The notes below the pieces were generated by a model. That model made no database searches, was not told where the DNA came from, and saw only the letters and a program-made list of their open reading frames with translations. Of a stretch of DNA of 8,419 nt, positions 7,348 to 8,419 are shown one piece after another. Each line of letters starts with the position of its first letter. Positions within the stretch are counted from its first letter, which is position 1. The stretch covers positions 1 to 8,419 of the forward strand of contig JAAXIA010000202.1 in NCBI GenBank assembly GCA_012270595.1. Direction: 5' to 3'. The position numbers and the translations under genes are program-made. This stretch comes from Rhodanobacteraceae bacterium (GTDB lineage Bacteria > Pseudomonadota > Gammaproteobacteria > Xanthomonadales > Rhodanobacteraceae).

Positions 7348-7375
7348 TTGAGCGCCAGGTTTTTGTGGATACAGA
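7348..7375 (+). promoter_or_regulatory. Weak candidate promoter for the S1 protease gene
   Basis: TTGAGC at 7348-7353 and TACAGA at 7370-7375 are separated by 16 bases and lie about 60 bases before the protease start. Matches to the sigma-70 boxes are 4 of 6 and 3 of 6, so this is only a candidate. A 6-bp inverted repeat, GCGTGA (7380-7385) with TCACGC (7395-7400), lies just downstream in the putative leader. GCGTGAGG recurs at 7421-7428, at the ribosome binding site. Confidence 0.2.
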
Positions 7376-7423
7376 GTCGGCGTGAGGGTTTGTGTCACGC
7401 GCACGTCCATCCAGATCTCTGCG

Positions 7424-7429
7424 TGAGGA
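7424..7429 (+). promoter_or_regulatory. Shine-Dalgarno fixing the protease start
   Basis: TGAGGA sits 7 bases before the ATG at 7437. The in-frame ATGs at 7452, 7461 and 7473 have no comparable site, so the protein is best read from 7437, even though the ATG at 7473 would also give a tidy signal peptide. Confidence 0.6.
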
Positions 7430-7436
7430 TAAATAA

Positions 7437-8219
7437 ATGTCAACCCGATTAATGCAAACAATGCCATGCATCATGAAAGCATGGTTGCTTTTTTCAGTAG
7501 TTATGCTGACTTTGTGCTGTCAGGCGACTGGCGTGACAGTGAGCATACATTATGGCAAGGAGGTAAACAATACCGAATTTCCTTATTTCGTCGGGTTGAC
7601 CGAGGAGGTCAATGGCGGGTACCGCTGTGGCGGCACGCTGATTTCAAAAGACACAGTATTGACTGCCGCGCACTGTGTGTATGACTTCGCCCCAAAATTG
7701 ATAGCCAATATAGGCATGGATGAAAGAAGTCCACTTGAAGCCCTGGAAAGGGTGCCGGTAAAACAGATATTTATTCCCGGGCAATATGGCAAAGTGAGCG
7801 GCATGTATGATATTGCCATTTTGAAACTGGCACATGCTGTCACGGCGACGCATGCGTACATGCCACTTAAAGAATGGAATATAAGTGATGGTGCAGAAGT
7901 TTATGCCATAGGCTTTGGCAAAACGGAGAAAGGGGGTATGCCCAACCATCTGTTAGGTGCAAGTTTCCAGATGGTTAACTGGTATGCGCACTGCAGCGGT
8001 CACAATTATCCCAAAGGCTACCCACCGACCCATTTTGATCCGCATTACCATTTGTGCACCCAATCCTACACGGATGGAGGTGATTCGGGTGGACCTGTCA
8101 TGAACCAGTATGAGGGTAAGTTTTATCAGATAGGCATTGTTTCCAGGGGGCTTCTGAATGCTGGTCAGCAGACGAGGGTTTCTGCCTATTACGACTGGAT
8201 CGCCAGGCACATCAAATAG
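7437..8219 (+). CDS. Secreted trypsin-like serine protease (family S1)
   Basis: This 260-residue protein has a signal peptide and a chymotrypsin-fold protease domain, so it probably acts outside the cytoplasm. The hydrophobic core is about 15-28 (AWLLFSVVMLTLCC), with possible cleavage after QA at 29-30. The triad is complete: His79 in LTAAHC, Asp125 in YDIAILKL, Ser217 in GGDSGGPV. Cys64 and Cys80 would form the disulfide flanking the histidine loop, and Cys186/Cys207 a second. IHYG at 37-40 fills the place of the usual mature N-terminus IVGG, leaving almost no propeptide. The conserved Cys before GDSGG is Asp213, and its partner near the SRG segment (236-238) is also absent, so that pocket disulfide is lost. 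Primary specificity cannot be assigned. GC (about 48%) is lower than in the neighbouring genes, which hints at transfer. No inhibitor or secretion gene is adjacent. Confidence 0.88.
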   Translation: MSTRLMQTMPCIMKAWLLFSVVMLTLCCQATGVTVSIHYGKEVNNTEFPYFVGLTEEVNGGYRCGGTLISKDTVLTAAHCVYDFAPKLIANIGMDERSPLEALERVPVKQIFIPGQYGKVSGMYDIAILKLAHAVTATHAYMPLKEWNISDGAEVYAIGFGKTEKGGMPNHLLGASFQMVNWYAHCSGHNYPKGYPPTHFDPHYHLCTQSYTDGGDSGGPVMNQYEGKFYQIGIVSRGLLNAGQQTRVSAYYDWIARHIK

Positions 8220-8295
8220 ATGATGTGTGGGTGTCTCAAAAAAACAGGCGAGTTCTCATGGTCGTTGTTTGTTTTGTAATTGTGTTTTGCATGCG

Positions 8296-8323
8296 CTCAC
8301 CCTTTGATAAGCTTAAGGGTGAG
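8296..8323. repeat. Perfect 9-bp inverted repeat downstream of the protease
   Basis: CTCACCCTT at 8296-8304 and AAGGGTGAG at 8315-8323 are exact reverse complements around a 10-base loop that contains AAGCTT. It lies 76 bases after the protease stop. It could end protease transcription, but neither strand has a T-run after it. The motif AAGGGTG recurs at 8332-8338, giving a competing partner for the left arm. Confidence 0.6.
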
Positions 8324-8351
8324 TAGTCTTGAAGGGTGTGTGCATGTGAGT

Positions 8352-8382
8352 TTCCCTTAGGGAATCTCTGATCTATTCAGGG
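8352..8382. repeat. Two adjacent small hairpins near the right edge
   Basis: TTCCC-TTA-GGGAA occupies 8352-8364. It is followed immediately by CTCTGA (8366-8371) pairing with TCAGGG (8377-8382), including one G-T pair, around a 5-base loop. GGCGGT at 8382-8387 also has a reverse-complement copy, ACCGCC, at the last six bases (8414-8419). No gene start is visible in this tail. It may be the edge of a mobile element, or the leader of a gene beyond the window. Confidence 0.35.
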
Positions 8383-8419
8383 GCGGTAAAATACTGAAGT
8401 CATAAACCGCACTACCGCC

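Noticed and set aside
7461..7481. Lipoprotein signal in the protease
   Set aside because: The Cys pair at residues 27-28 is preceded by LTL, which does not fit a lipobox; an ordinary signal peptide is more likely.

Overview
The window is a compact stretch of bacterial chromosome, most likely gammaproteobacterial. A Xanthomonadales/Lysobacterales-type host is my best guess. The reasons are the his gene order hisB-H-A-F-IE, the fused HisIE, and an aroK-aroB-hemE run on the opposite strand. This is recognition of families and gene order, not a database result. Hand-counted GC is about 56% over 300 bases of hisF and about 48% over 600 bases of the last gene, so the right end differs in composition from the biosynthetic core.

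Layout: bases 2-3100 (+) hold the distal half of a histidine operon: the 3' end of hisB, then hisH, hisA, hisF and hisIE. The first four are packed with 1-, 4- and 7-base overlaps. A 171-base gap follows between hisF and hisIE. It carries what looks like the remnant of a small coupled gene, with one in-frame stop and an ATGA junction with hisIE. Bases 3101-3459 are a non-coding spacer between converging units, with small hairpins and no convincing gene. Bases 3460-6344 (-) encode aroK, aroB and hemE, transcribed in that order: two shikimate-pathway steps followed by uroporphyrinogen decarboxylase. Only 32 bases away, 6377-7279 (+) encodes a YeeZ-like atypical SDR protein. After a 157-base gap, 7437-8219 (+) encodes a secreted trypsin-like (S1) serine protease. 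The last 200 bases are AT-richer and rich in inverted repeats, including a perfect 9-bp stem, and may include the edge of an insertion sequence.

How the genes work together: HisA makes PRFAR. HisH and HisF form the glutamine-dependent synthase that converts PRFAR to imidazole glycerol phosphate. HisB dehydrates that product, and HisIE carries out the two steps just before HisA. AroB and AroK act in the chorismate route, and HemE in tetrapyrrole synthesis. All of these have their key catalytic residues. The S1 protease looks like an accessory, possibly acquired, gene. I see no tRNA, rRNA, CRISPR array or recognisable defence system, and nothing that amounts to a new multi-gene system. The best leads are the gene remnant in the his operon, the unusual protease, and the repeat-rich right end.
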